From: Neisseriaceae bacterium JH1-16
GTDB lineage: Bacteria > Pseudomonadota > Gammaproteobacteria > Burkholderiales > Chromobacteriaceae
Direction of reading: 5' to 3'
NCBI GenBank assembly: GCA_025989215.1
Contig: JAPDNP010000001.1
Span: 1,129,032 to 1,193,031 of the forward strand
Length of the DNA stretch: 64,000 nucleotides
A model generated the notes under the pieces. That model saw only the letters and a list, made by a program, of their open reading frames with translations, ran no database searches and was not told where the DNA came from. Position 1 is the first letter of the stretch; each line of letters starts with the position of its first letter. The position numbers and the translations under genes were made by a program. Below, in pieces: positions 10,196-19,233 of the stretch.

Positions 10196-10210
10196 GCACA
10201 GGAGTTTGCA

Positions 10211-10245
10211 AAAAAAGACGCCAACCCACAGGTTGGCGTCTTTTT
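10211..10245 (+). terminator. Bidirectional intrinsic terminator
   Basis: GACGCCAACC, loop CACA, GGTTGGCGTC: a perfect 10-bp stem with A6 before and T5 after, so it can serve the plus-strand gene ending at 10195 and, in the other direction, the thiolase transcript. Confidence 0.9.
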
Positions 10246-10250
10246 AACGA

Positions 10251-10285
10251 CTAGGTTGGCCAAAGCATCGGTTCGACCAACCTAG
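10251..10285. repeat. Inverted pair of diverged motif copies
   Basis: CTAGGTTGG at 10251-10259 pairs with CCAACCTAG at 10277-10285 over a 17-base loop. Each arm extends to an 11-of-12 match of AGGTTGGCCGAA: AGGTTGGCCAAA on the left and, on the other strand, AGGTTGGTCGAA on the right. It sits between convergent genes next to a terminator, the placement typical of paired uptake sequences in Neisseria. Confidence 0.7.
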
Positions 10286-10290
10286 CCTGC

Positions 10291-11493
10291 TTACAGCACT
10301 TCCAGGATGCCCGCGGCACCCATGCCGGTGCCGATGCACATCGTCACCATGCCGTAGCCCTTCTGGGCACGGTTGCGCATGCCATGAATCAGCGTCGCGG
10401 TACGGATCGCACCAGTAGCACCCAGCGGGTGGCCCAGTGCGATCGCGCCACCATGCGGGTTGATCAGGCTGGTGTCCAGATCCAAATCGCGAATCACGGC
10501 CAGAGCCTGCGCGGCAAATGCCTCGTTCAGCTCGATCCACTTCAGGTCGCCCTGCGATAGGCCAGCCAACTTCAGCGCGGCCGGAATCGCTTCCTTCGGA
10601 CCGATACCCATGATTTCCGGCGGCACGCCCTTGACCGAGAAGGTCACGTAGCGGGCCAGCGGCACCAGGTTGAACTGCTTCAGGATCTTTTCCGACACGA
10701 TGATCACCGCACCGGCGCCGTCCGACATCTGCGAGCTGTTGCCGGCGGTTACCGAGCCCTTTGCGTCGAACACCGTCTTCAGCTTGGCGAGACCTTCCAG
10801 TGTAGTATCGCGGCGCGGGCCTTCGTCGGTGTCCAGCGTCTTGTTGACCAGCTTCACTTCGCCGGTCTCCAGGTTCGGAATACGATAGGTCACGTCCAGC
10901 GGAGTGATCTCAGACTTGAATGCGCCACTCTCGATCGCGGCCAGCGCACGACGGTGCGACTCCACTGCGAACGCATCCTGGTCTTCGCGCGAAACGTTCC
11001 ACTGCTGAGCCACCTTCTCGGCGGTCAGGCCCATTCCGTAGGCGATACCGTAGTTCTCGTCCTTGGCGAAGATTTCCGGGTTCAACGCCACCTTGTTGCC
11101 CATCATCGGCACCAGCGACATCGACTCGGAACCCGCGGCGATCATCACATCGGCCTCGCCGAGACGAATGCGGTCAGCGGCCATCTGCACCGCGTTGATG
11201 CCACTCGAGCAGTAGCGGTTGATGGTCACGCCGCCGATGGTGTTCGGCAGGCCGGCCAGCAGCACGCCGATACGCGCCATGTTCAGGCCCTGCTCCGCTT
11301 CCGGGAAGGCGCAGCCCACCACGCAGTCGGAGATCAGCTTCGGATCGAGGGTTGGCACCTGCGCCAGGGCGCCGGTGATCACATGGGCGAGCATGTCGTC
11401 CGGGCGCACATTGCGCATCATGCCGCGCGGCGCCTTGCCGACCGGCGTGCGGGTCGCCGCAACGATGTAAGCTTCCTGTACTTGCTTGGTCAT
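10291..11493 (-). CDS. fadA: Acetyl-CoA C-acyltransferase (thiolase)
   Basis: Last step of beta-oxidation, cleaving 3-ketoacyl-CoA to acetyl-CoA and a shortened acyl-CoA. The 400-residue protein has the acyl-accepting Cys95 in NRYCSSG, NEAFAAQ, the His motif GGAIALGHPLGATG and the C-terminal catalytic Cys in CIGTGMGAAG. GGAG precedes the ATG. It lies 68 bases downstream of the HAD/ECH fusion gene, so the two form the fad operon. A biosynthetic (PhaA-type) thiolase is less likely because of the partner gene and the FadA-like NRYCSSG. Confidence 0.92.
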   Translation of the reverse strand: MTKQVQEAYIVAATRTPVGKAPRGMMRNVRPDDMLAHVITGALAQVPTLDPKLISDCVVGCAFPEAEQGLNMARIGVLLAGLPNTIGGVTINRYCSSGINAVQMAADRIRLGEADVMIAAGSESMSLVPMMGNKVALNPEIFAKDENYGIAYGMGLTAEKVAQQWNVSREDQDAFAVESHRRALAAIESGAFKSEITPLDVTYRIPNLETGEVKLVNKTLDTDEGPRRDTTLEGLAKLKTVFDAKGSVTAGNSSQMSDGAGAVIIVSEKILKQFNLVPLARYVTFSVKGVPPEIMGIGPKEAIPAALKLAGLSQGDLKWIELNEAFAAQALAVIRDLDLDTSLINPHGGAIALGHPLGATGAIRTATLIHGMRNRAQKGYGMVTMCIGTGMGAAGILEVL

Positions 11494-11561
11494 TTCTATT
11501 CTCCGTCAATCACGGCAGGCGGCCCCTCAGCGCGTCTGCCGTCATCTGTATTCGCTATCGA

Positions 11562-13937
11562 TCAGTTGCGCAGCGGCTTGCCGGTGGTCAGCATGTTGGC
11601 AATGCGATCCTGGGTCTTGCTGTTCTTCAGCAAGGTCATGAAGGCCTTGCGTTCCAGATCCAGAATCCACTGCTCGTTGACCTCGGTGCCTTGCTCCACG
11701 TCGCCGCCGGTCATCACATCGGCGATCAGGCCGGCGATGTAGAAGTCATGCTGGCTGATGAAGTGGCCTTCCAGCATATTGACCAGCTGGCCCTTGATCG
11801 ACGCGGCACCGGTGCGGCCGGCCACCGGGAAGCTCTTGACCTTCAGCGGCGGGCGGTAGCCCGATTCGGCCATCGCCAGTGCCTGCTGTTTGGCGACATA
11901 CAGCAGCTCGTAGGCGTTGAACACCACCACATCGGTCTTGCGGAAGTAGCCGATTTCCTGCGCTTCGACTGCGCTGGTCGCCACCTTGGCGGTAGCGATC
12001 GACATGAAGTAGTCCTTCAGCGCGGCCAGGATGTCGCCCTTCTGCTCCTGCGACGCACGCAGCGCGAACTCCTTGCAACCGCCGCCGCCCGGCAGCAGGC
12101 CGACGCCCACTTCTACCAGGCCGACATACGACTCCAGCGCGCCGACCACGCGGTCGACGTGCATCGCGAACTCGCAACCGCCGCCGAACACATAGCCTTG
12201 GGTCGCGGCCACGGTCGGGATCTGGCTGTAGCGCAGACGCATCGAGGTGGACTGGAAGCGGCGGATCATGTTCTCGATCGAATCCCAGTCGCCCATCATG
12301 AACGCCGGCATCATCGACGACAGATCGGCGCCAACCGAGAACGGCTCTTCGGTCTGCCAGATCACCAGGCCCTTGAAGCGCTCTTCGGCGATGTCGATCG
12401 CCTTATTCACGCCTTCAAGCACGTCCGGGCCGATCGAGTGGGCCTTGGACTTGAACGACACCACCAGGATCTCGTCGCCGGTGGTGAAGGCGCGCACGCC
12501 GTCGTTCTCGAACACGGTCTCGCCCAGCGGGGCAACGGCTTCGCCCAGCACCTTGGCCGGCGCCAGCTGGCGGGCGTACACATCCAGCGTCGAACGGCCG
12601 ATGCGCTTGCCGGTAGCAGCGTCAAACGAACCATCGGCAAAGTGCACGCCTGTACGGTCCGCTTCCAGCACCCAGGCCGGCAGTTCGGCCGACGTCAGCG
12701 CCTTGCCAGCCTTGACGTCTTCCTCGACCCACTTGGCCACTTGCTGCCAACCGGCACTCTGCCAGGTCTCGAACGGACCGACACTCCAGCCGAAACCCCA
12801 GCGAATCGCGAAATCAACGTCGCGCGCCGAGTTGGCGATGTCAGCCAGATGGAAGCCGATATAGTGGAACACGTCACGGAAGCACGCCCACAGGAACTGC
12901 GCCTGCGGGTGGCTGCTTTCGCGCAGTTTTTTGAATTTTTCCGCCGGATCGGCGATTTTCAGGATGTCCTTGACGGCATCGTCGCCCTTCTCGCCCGAGC
13001 CGACGTAAGTGCCGGTCTTCGGGTCGAGCACGAACATCTGCTTACCGTCCTTCTTGTAGATGCCGACGCGGGTCTTGGCACCCAAGGCACCGGCCGCAAT
13101 CAGCTTCTGCAGCCATTCCGGCGACTTGAACAGGCCGTGCCACGGATCGTTCGGCAGGGTGTCCTGCATGGTCTTGACCACGTGGGCAAAGGTGTCGAGA
13201 CCCACCACGTCGGCGGTGCGGAAAGTCGCCGACTTCGGGCGACCCAGACGCGGGCCGGTCAGGTCGTCGACCACGTCAAAGCGAATACCGAATTTTTCGG
13301 CGTTAGCGATCGCCGCCAGCATCGAGAACACGCCGATGCGGTTGGCGACGAAGTTCGGGGTGTCCTTGGCCCGCACCACGCCCTTGCCGAGCGTCGTGAC
13401 CAGGAAGCGCTCGAGATTATCGAGCATGCCCGCCTCGGAGCCCTTGCACGGGATGATCTCGACCAGGTGCATGTAGCGCGGCGGGTTGAAGAAGTGCACG
13501 CCGCAGAAACGCGGCTTCAGTGCTTCGGGCAGGCTGTCGGCCAGACCATTGATCGACAGGCCCGAGGTATTGGTAGCGAAGATCGACTGTTCGCCGATAA
13601 ATGGGGCGACCTTGGCGTACAGGTCGGTTTTCCAGTCCATCCGCTCGGCAATCGCCTCGATCACCAGATCACACTCCTTCAGCAGGTGCAGGTGATCTTC
13701 ATAGTTGGCCGGAGTGATGTACTTAACGACATCCTTGCTCGCCAGCGGCGACGGCTTCAGTTTCTTCAAGCCTTCGATGGCCTTCAGGGCGATGCCATTC
13801 TTGTCGCCCTCTTTGGCCGGCAGGTCGAACAGGATGGTCGGGACTTTGGCGTTGACGAGATGAGCGGCGATCTGCGCCCCCATCACACCGGCGCCGAGGA
13901 CGGCGACCTTACGCACGATGAACTTGGTATGAGACAT
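11562..13937 (-). CDS. 3-hydroxyacyl-CoA dehydrogenase / enoyl-CoA hydratase fusion (FadN/FadB-type)
   Basis: Bifunctional beta-oxidation enzyme of 791 residues. The Rossmann motif VAVLGAGVMGAQIAAHL is at residues 11-27, so the dehydrogenase comes first. HAD C-terminal domains follow, and an enoyl-CoA hydratase domain occupies about 480-700 (VFGGGCEFAMHVDRVV and EVGVGLLPGGGG). This order is the reverse of E. coli FadB and matches Bacillus FadN. GAGGAAACC precedes the ATG. It is followed by the thiolase gene. Confidence 0.92.
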   Translation of the reverse strand: MSHTKFIVRKVAVLGAGVMGAQIAAHLVNAKVPTILFDLPAKEGDKNGIALKAIEGLKKLKPSPLASKDVVKYITPANYEDHLHLLKECDLVIEAIAERMDWKTDLYAKVAPFIGEQSIFATNTSGLSINGLADSLPEALKPRFCGVHFFNPPRYMHLVEIIPCKGSEAGMLDNLERFLVTTLGKGVVRAKDTPNFVANRIGVFSMLAAIANAEKFGIRFDVVDDLTGPRLGRPKSATFRTADVVGLDTFAHVVKTMQDTLPNDPWHGLFKSPEWLQKLIAAGALGAKTRVGIYKKDGKQMFVLDPKTGTYVGSGEKGDDAVKDILKIADPAEKFKKLRESSHPQAQFLWACFRDVFHYIGFHLADIANSARDVDFAIRWGFGWSVGPFETWQSAGWQQVAKWVEEDVKAGKALTSAELPAWVLEADRTGVHFADGSFDAATGKRIGRSTLDVYARQLAPAKVLGEAVAPLGETVFENDGVRAFTTGDEILVVSFKSKAHSIGPDVLEGVNKAIDIAEERFKGLVIWQTEEPFSVGADLSSMMPAFMMGDWDSIENMIRRFQSTSMRLRYSQIPTVAATQGYVFGGGCEFAMHVDRVVGALESYVGLVEVGVGLLPGGGGCKEFALRASQEQKGDILAALKDYFMSIATAKVATSAVEAQEIGYFRKTDVVVFNAYELLYVAKQQALAMAESGYRPPLKVKSFPVAGRTGAASIKGQLVNMLEGHFISQHDFYIAGLIADVMTGGDVEQGTEVNEQWILDLERKAFMTLLKNSKTQDRIANMLTTGKPLRN

Positions 13938-14009
13938 GGTTTCCTCGTGTTATCGAATGAACACTTGTATTAAGACAGCCCCCTCTAAAGCCGTCTTTCC
14001 GTACTGCAG

Positions 14010-14027
14010 GCGGGGCCGAAGCCCCGC
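14010..14027 (-). terminator. Stem-loop downstream of fadL
   Basis: GCGGGGC, CGAA or TTCG tetraloop, GCCCCGC, 33 bases past the fadL stop. There is no T run, so it may act as an mRNA 3' end or stabiliser rather than a strong terminator. Confidence 0.45.
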
Positions 14028-14059
14028 TCCCTACACCACGCCTCTATCCGACAAGGGAA

Positions 14060-15556
14060 TTAGAAGCGGTAGTTGTACTGAATGCCCACCAGTTGCAGGT
14101 AGGTCTTGTAAGTGCCTCGCGTCGTTTCGCCGTTGCCGGTGCAAGCCTGACCGGTCGATGGCGAAACACCAACTGGAGAGCAAGTATCGTGATAGTTGGT
14201 ATTGGCGTCCTTGAAGTCAATGAAGCTGTACGCCACATCGATAGAATTGTTCTTGTTGATCTTGTAGTTCGCACCCAGCGACAGCCAGATACGGTCGCTA
14301 TCCGGCAGTGCCGGATGGCGAGTCTCATCCGAACGGATCGGCGACTGTTCCCAGGCCACGCCAGTGCGGAACAGCCAGCTATCGCTGTAACGGTAGTTGG
14401 CGCCAACCGACACGCGGTAGGAGTCCTTCCAGTTCGTCGGAATCACCAGATCGCCTTGTGACACCCCACCCACGGTGTCTTGCTTGATGCGGATTTCGTT
14501 GAGCCGCGAGTTACGCACCCAGGTCACATCGCCCATCACGGCCCAGCGCGGGTCGATCTGGTGGAAGAAGTTGGCCGAAGCGCTTTCCGGCGTGGTCACA
14601 TCGATCGAATCCGGTGCGTTCGGGTGCCGGCTCTTGGCGGCAACGCTCGCCGGGATCATACCCGGCGCCCCCGGGATAAGCGCGCTGGCAGGAACACTGC
14701 CAGCAACATTATCGAAGGTCCAAGTCGACGAACCGGTCAACTTTTGCTTGATGCTGGAGCGGTAAGCCAGGCCAAAGCGGGTGTTGTCGTCCAGTTGGAA
14801 CATGTAGCCAATGTTCCAGCCGAAGCCCCAGTCATTGCCTTCCACGTGTCCCAGACCGTCGCCGCCGATCCCCTGGCTCTTCATGAACGCGGAAATTTGG
14901 CCCGGCGTCGTCAATTTCATGCCGTTCGGCAGAGTGATGCCACCATTGCTGGCGGCTGCGATAGCTAGGCCACTCGTGGCATCGGCCGCCTGGTCCAGCG
15001 ACGCATCCATGTATTGCGCCGAGATGCCGAAGCCAACAGAGTTGCGCTCGTCAAACTTGAACGAGATCGACGGGTTGAAGTTGATAGTCTTCACGTCAAT
15101 GCTCTTCAGTGAGTAACGGCCCGCCCAATCGAAGCCATAGTCGAGCTTGGCGGCATAGGGCACGAACACACCCAGGCCGACGTTGACCTTGTCGTTGACC
15201 TTCGTGGTCATGTACAGCGACGGGGCCGCCACCGCTCTCGGCGCGTAGGTACCACCGTTACCGCCACCAGTAGACTGACCCAGTATATTGGTCGAGCGGT
15301 TGTCGCTGAAGCTAGAGTGCGGCACCACAACGGTCAGGCCGCCGGAAATCTGAGTTCCGTCCAGGCGCGACATGCCGGCCGGGTTGTTAAAGATCGTGGT
15401 CGGATCGTCGGCCTCGGCGCCGTTCGCATGGGCATTGCCCTGGCCCGAAACGCTCTGCGAGCCAAATTGATAGCCGGAAGCCAGAGCCTGGGTCGACAGC
15501 GCTGCTACCGCGCCCCCCATCAACATCACTGCCAGGCTGAGATGCTTCATTTTCAT
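14060..15556 (-). CDS. fadL: Outer-membrane long-chain fatty acid transporter FadL
   Basis: Brings long-chain fatty acids across the outer membrane. The 498-residue protein has a signal peptide (MKMKHLSLAVMLMGGAVAAL, cleavage near ALA-SG), the N-terminal hatch with FNNPAGMSRLDG near residues 56-67 (the NPA motif), a 14-strand barrel and the C-terminal YNYRF ending in Phe. It belongs to PF03349 (Toluene_X). It follows the FadE-PsrA unit and precedes the thiolase operon on the same strand, but has its own promoter and a PsrA-type operator candidate upstream. Two Met codons at 15556 and 15550 are both possible starts. Confidence 0.93.
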   Translation of the reverse strand: MKMKHLSLAVMLMGGAVAALSTQALASGYQFGSQSVSGQGNAHANGAEADDPTTIFNNPAGMSRLDGTQISGGLTVVVPHSSFSDNRSTNILGQSTGGGNGGTYAPRAVAAPSLYMTTKVNDKVNVGLGVFVPYAAKLDYGFDWAGRYSLKSIDVKTINFNPSISFKFDERNSVGFGISAQYMDASLDQAADATSGLAIAAASNGGITLPNGMKLTTPGQISAFMKSQGIGGDGLGHVEGNDWGFGWNIGYMFQLDDNTRFGLAYRSSIKQKLTGSSTWTFDNVAGSVPASALIPGAPGMIPASVAAKSRHPNAPDSIDVTTPESASANFFHQIDPRWAVMGDVTWVRNSRLNEIRIKQDTVGGVSQGDLVIPTNWKDSYRVSVGANYRYSDSWLFRTGVAWEQSPIRSDETRHPALPDSDRIWLSLGANYKINKNNSIDVAYSFIDFKDANTNYHDTCSPVGVSPSTGQACTGNGETTRGTYKTYLQLVGIQYNYRF

Positions 15557-15626
15557 AGTTATTCCCTCTTCTCCGTGTCATTGCTCTTCGTTAGAAAGCC
15601 GAACTGCATAGATCGACCTCAAAACG

Positions 15627-15654
15627 ATAGTACCAAACAATTAGAGCATGTCCA
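15627..15654 (-). promoter_or_regulatory. Candidate fadL promoter
   Basis: On the minus strand TGGACA (-35, complement of 15649-15654), a 16-base spacer and TACTAT (-10, complement of 15627-15632), about 70 bases before the fadL start. Confidence 0.5.
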
Positions 15655-15674
15655 CTAGATTAAGAGCACTTGTT

Positions 15675-15690
15675 CTAAACGAGCGTTTAG
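15675..15690. promoter_or_regulatory. PsrA-type operator upstream of fadL
   Basis: CTAAAC-GAGC-GTTTAG, perfect 6-bp arms over four bases. It fits the published PsrA consensus of AAAC, two to four bases, GTTT with flanking symmetry. The psrA-like gene lies 2.7 kb away, and a similar element lies in that gene's own promoter. Confidence 0.6.
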
Positions 15691-15840
15691 TTGTTTATTA
15701 AGGCGCCATTCTTAGCAAAATGTTAAGCACGCCCGCAGCTTAACAAGCCATCAAAACAACCACCTACCTCATCCAGCCGTTGTCGCAGCGCAGCAAAACA
15801 TCACACCCCGCCAATACGGCCTGCCGGTAGTTTTCCCTCT

Positions 15841-15904
15841 CCTGAATAGAGCACACGCAGCATGCATGCGCTCTATTCAGGTAGCTCCCGACCGGCCGGG
15901 AGCT
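15841..15904 (-). terminator. Two adjacent perfect stem-loops downstream of fadE
   Basis: CCTGAATAGAGC (15841-15852) pairs with GCTCTATTCAGG (15870-15881), and AGCTCCCG (15883-15890) pairs with CGGGAGCT (15897-15904). Both lie within 80 bases past the fadE stop. There is no T run; they probably define the mRNA 3' end. Confidence 0.55.
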
Positions 15905-15917
15905 GCCGCCACAACGC

Positions 15918-18371
15918 TTAGAACACGTGGCGTTGCAACAATGCCTCGTCGTGATGGCGCATGCCCTTGTCGAAGTCGTCGACCATGATCACGTCACGCT
16001 TGAGCTTGCGCGCACGGGTCACCGCGTCGAATTCGGTTTGGCTGATCTGACCGCCACCCAACGCTTCGGCCAACCTGTCGGCATTGGTCAGCGCCGACAG
16101 CTTGCCCTCGCGGGTGAGCTTGCGCAGCTTCTGCTCCACCGGCTCGGTTTCCAGCACTGCATGCAGCGCCGGGTTGAGCACGCCGATCGGGTCCTGCTCG
16201 TCCTGCGACACGAACATGCCGCGAGTCAGCCGGTCGCGGGTACCGCCTGGCTGCATCAGCGAGCGCGCCACCTGGGTACCGATGCGGTCGCTCGGCGCCT
16301 TCAGCGCTTGCCCCCACGGGAAGATCACCTTGCGCAGCACCACGGCCAGCGTACGGTTGGGCAGGTTGGCCAGGAAGCCGTCCATGGCGATCTGGATGTC
16401 GTGCAGGCTAGTTTCAACAGCCCACTGCAGCACCGCCAGGTCTTCCTTCGGCGCACCGTCACGCTCGAAGCGTTTCAGGCAGGCGGTGGCGATGTACAGG
16501 TTAGACAGCATGTCGCCAAGACGGGCCGACAGCTTCTCGCGGAACTTCAGCGAACCGCCGAGGCTGAACATGGCCATGTCCGACAGCAGCGCGAAGGCGC
16601 TGGAGAAACGGGTGATCTGCTTGTAGTAGCGGGCAGTCTCGCCACCGCGCGGAGCTGCCGCGAACTTGGCACCGCTCAGGCCCAGCCACAGCGAACGGAA
16701 CACATTGCTGATCACGAATCCGATGTGGCCGGTGATCGCGTCGTCGAATTCCTTCGCATCGTTGGCCATCGCCGCCTTCATCTCGCGCAGCACGAAGGGA
16801 TGGCAGCGGATCGCGCCCTGACCGTAGATGATCATCGAACGGGTCAGGATGTTGGCGCCTTCCACCGTGATCGCGATCGGGATCGCCTGGTAGGCACGCG
16901 CCAGGTAGTTGCGCGGGCCGAGCACCACCGCGCGGCCGCCATGGATGTCCATCGCGTCGTTCAGGGTTTTACGCATGCGCTCGGTGTTGTGATACTTGAT
17001 CACCGCCGACAGCACCGACGGCTTCTCGCCGATATCGAGGCCGGTCAGCGCCAGGTCCTGCGCAGCTTCCATCTGGTAGGTGTAACCGCCGATGCGCGCC
17101 ATCGCCTCGTCGACACCCTCGAACTTGCCGATCGGCAGGCCGAACTGGTCGCGGATACGGGCATAAGCGCCGGTCGTGTACGTCGCCACCTTGCCCGAGG
17201 CCACCGACATCGCCGGCAGCGAAATGCAGCGACCCACTGACAGGCACTCGACCAGCATGCGCCAGCCCTGCCCGGCGTATTCCTTGCCGCCGATGATCCA
17301 CTCCAGCGGAATGAACACTTCCTTGCCCCAGGTCGGACCATTCATGAACGCGGCACCGCCCGGAAAGTGGCGACGACCGATCTGCACGCCTTCGTGCTCG
17401 GTCGGCACCAGCGCGCAGGTGATACCGATGTCTTCCTTGTCGCCCAAGAGGTGATCCGGGTCATACATCTTGAACGCCAGGCCCAAAATGGTCGCTACCG
17501 GCGCCAGCGTGATCCAGCGCTTTTCCCAGCTGATGCGCACGCCCAGCACGTTCTCGTGACGCTCGCCGCTACGCGGGTCGGTGTAGGAGCCACGGCAGAC
17601 GTAGCCGTAGTCAGGGATCGCACCGGCGTCGGAGCCGGCAGACGGGCTGGTCAGCGCAAAGCACGGAATCTCCAGACCCTTGGCCAGACGCGGCAGGTAG
17701 TAGTCTTTCTGCGCTTCGGTACCATAGTGCTGCAGCAACTCACCCGGGCCGAGCGAGTTCGGCACCATCACCGTCACCGCCGCCGAACCGCCGCGGGTGG
17801 CGATCTTGGTGACCACCTTGGCGTGCGCGTAGTTGGAGAACTCCACGCCACCGTACTTCTTCTTGATGATCATGCCGAGGAAGCCGTTGCCCTTGATGAA
17901 ATTCCACACTTCTTCGGGCAGGTCCATCTCTTCGTGGGTGATCTTCCAGTCGTCGACCAGCTTGCACAGCTCCTCGGTCGGACCGTCGAGGAAGGCCTGC
18001 TCCTCCGGCGTCAGCTTCGGATCAGGGAAGGACAGCAGCTTGTGCCAGTCCGGCTTGCCCGAGAACAGATCGCGGTCCCACCACACGGTACCGGCGTTGA
18101 TTGCCTCCTGCTCGGTCTGCGACATCGCCGGAGTGATCTTCTTGAACACGCCGAACACCGGGCCGGTGAATACGGCACGGCGCAGCGGCGACAGGTTCAG
18201 CACCGCGGCGATCACGGCAAACACGCCCCAGACGATGGGCGAGACGGCAACACCTGCGCCAAATTCGAGCGCGGCCAGCCATGCGGCAAAGCCGATGGTC
18301 CAGACCAGGATCGGCGCACGCCAGTAGGCGAGCGCGCCGATCAGGACGATGAGTAGGATGGCAAATAGCAT
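15918..18371 (-). CDS. fadE: Acyl-CoA dehydrogenase FadE
   Basis: First oxidation step of beta-oxidation, using FAD. At 817 residues it is the long FadE type (E. coli FadE is 814). Residues 1-60 are hydrophobic and give membrane anchoring. The acyl-CoA dehydrogenase core carries LTSPSAGSDAG, the catalytic Glu in ITVEGANILTRSM near residue 500 and a FadE-specific C-terminal domain. It lies 31 bases downstream of the psrA-like gene in the same direction, so both are probably one transcript under PsrA autocontrol. Confidence 0.95.
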   Translation of the reverse strand: MLFAILLIVLIGALAYWRAPILVWTIGFAAWLAALEFGAGVAVSPIVWGVFAVIAAVLNLSPLRRAVFTGPVFGVFKKITPAMSQTEQEAINAGTVWWDRDLFSGKPDWHKLLSFPDPKLTPEEQAFLDGPTEELCKLVDDWKITHEEMDLPEEVWNFIKGNGFLGMIIKKKYGGVEFSNYAHAKVVTKIATRGGSAAVTVMVPNSLGPGELLQHYGTEAQKDYYLPRLAKGLEIPCFALTSPSAGSDAGAIPDYGYVCRGSYTDPRSGERHENVLGVRISWEKRWITLAPVATILGLAFKMYDPDHLLGDKEDIGITCALVPTEHEGVQIGRRHFPGGAAFMNGPTWGKEVFIPLEWIIGGKEYAGQGWRMLVECLSVGRCISLPAMSVASGKVATYTTGAYARIRDQFGLPIGKFEGVDEAMARIGGYTYQMEAAQDLALTGLDIGEKPSVLSAVIKYHNTERMRKTLNDAMDIHGGRAVVLGPRNYLARAYQAIPIAITVEGANILTRSMIIYGQGAIRCHPFVLREMKAAMANDAKEFDDAITGHIGFVISNVFRSLWLGLSGAKFAAAPRGGETARYYKQITRFSSAFALLSDMAMFSLGGSLKFREKLSARLGDMLSNLYIATACLKRFERDGAPKEDLAVLQWAVETSLHDIQIAMDGFLANLPNRTLAVVLRKVIFPWGQALKAPSDRIGTQVARSLMQPGGTRDRLTRGMFVSQDEQDPIGVLNPALHAVLETEPVEQKLRKLTREGKLSALTNADRLAEALGGGQISQTEFDAVTRARKLKRDVIMVDDFDKGMRHHDEALLQRHVF

Positions 18372-18402
18372 TGTTATAGTTCCTCGTGTTGACCCTTTGT
18401 TG

Positions 18403-19044
18403 CTACTCCTGCACGGGCGAGGTCAGACCGGCCAAAACGAACGGCACCAGATGCTTGACGATCATTTCCGGGTCGCGCGCGGAGACAATCTGGCTACGCA
18501 TGAAGATCTTCAGCACGTCGTTGCCAGCGAAGGCATTGAACATCACGCCGAAGGCAAGATGCATGCGCCATGACAGCGTCTCCAGCGACAGCTCCGGCAA
18601 GGCCTGGCGGAAGGCTACGCTGTAGCGCTGCGCAAACTCGCTGTACTGCTGCGACAGCGATTCACGCAGCAGCCGGTGGTTTTCAACCAGCGTGCGCGAC
18701 AACAGCCGCACAAACAGCGCGCCACCGCGAGCCGGATCCTTGGACAATGACAGGCAGGGTCGGATAAAGGTCATCACCAGCCCCTCAGCGGTGGGCCCCT
18801 CCTTGTTCCCTTCCAGCACGTCCAGCTCCGCCAGACAGGCTTCGATCAACGGTCCCAGCCGGCGGGTGAACACCGCCTCGAACAACGCATCCTTCGAACC
18901 GAAGTGATAGTTGACCGCGGCGAGGTTGACCTCGGCCTGCTGCGTGATCATGCGAAGCGAGGTAGCCTCGAAACCATGCTCGACGAAGAGTCTCTCTGAC
19001 ACATCCAGAATGCGAGTGACTGTATCGGGGCGGTTCGCTTCCAT
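18403..19044 (-). CDS. psrA: TetR-family regulator, PsrA-like
   Basis: A 213-residue repressor. The N-terminal helix-turn-helix is at about residues 28-52 (SLRMITQQAEVNLAAVNYHFGSK), nearly identical in wording to Pseudomonas PsrA, the fatty-acid responsive repressor of beta-oxidation genes. The C-terminal part is the long-chain acyl ligand domain typical of TetR_C. AGGAG sits just before the ATG. It is followed by fadE. An AAAC-TTAC-GTTT element overlaps its likely -10, which fits autorepression relieved by fatty acids. Confidence 0.85.
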   Translation of the reverse strand: MEANRPDTVTRILDVSERLFVEHGFEATSLRMITQQAEVNLAAVNYHFGSKDALFEAVFTRRLGPLIEACLAELDVLEGNKEGPTAEGLVMTFIRPCLSLSKDPARGGALFVRLLSRTLVENHRLLRESLSQQYSEFAQRYSVAFRQALPELSLETLSWRMHLAFGVMFNAFAGNDVLKIFMRSQIVSARDPEMIVKHLVPFVLAGLTSPVQE

Positions 19045-19110
19045 TGCTCCTGTACCTCTGATAGTGCTGCCGGTGTTTCTGACCCGCCGAACAAAATCGA
19101 ACAGGTGTTT

Positions 19111-19141
19111 GAAACTTACGTTTTAATTTGACCTATGTCAA
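19111..19141 (-). promoter_or_regulatory. psrA-fadE promoter with overlapping operator
   Basis: Minus-strand TTGACA (complement of 19136-19141), 17 bases, then TAAGTT (complement of 19113-19118). The element GAAAC-TTAC-GTTTT at 19111-19124 overlaps the -10 and matches the AAAC-N4-GTTT pattern seen before fadL. Confidence 0.6.
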
Positions 19142-19180
19142 GATCACGGCAGCGGGGTTGTCTACACGAAATGAATAAAT

Positions 19181-19211
19181 AAAAACGGCAGCCCTGATTC
19201 TAGACTGCCGT
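19181..19211 (-). terminator. Intrinsic terminator of metZ
   Basis: ACGGCAG and CTGCCGT pair over a 13-base loop, followed on the minus strand by TTTTTATTTATTC. It lies 23 bases past the metZ stop. Confidence 0.8.
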
Positions 19212-19233
19212 TCGAATGAAACGCACGTTCAAG

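Larger units (their letters stand above)
15557..15917. other. 361-base regulatory gap between fadL and fadE
   Basis: No gene is supported. It contains the fadL promoter and operator candidates (15627-15690), an A/T-rich part up to about 15770 and the fadE hairpins (15841-15904). Confidence 0.6.

Noticed and set aside
11691-13973. 760-codon open frame opposite the HAD/ECH fusion gene
   Set aside because: Mirror of a GC-rich gene; composition His/Arg/Gln-rich with no domain, while the minus strand encodes an intact enzyme.
19219-19230. Third PsrA operator (GAAACGCACGTTC) near the metZ stop
   Set aside because: One arm is mismatched and it lies at a gene 3' end beyond a terminator, not in a promoter.
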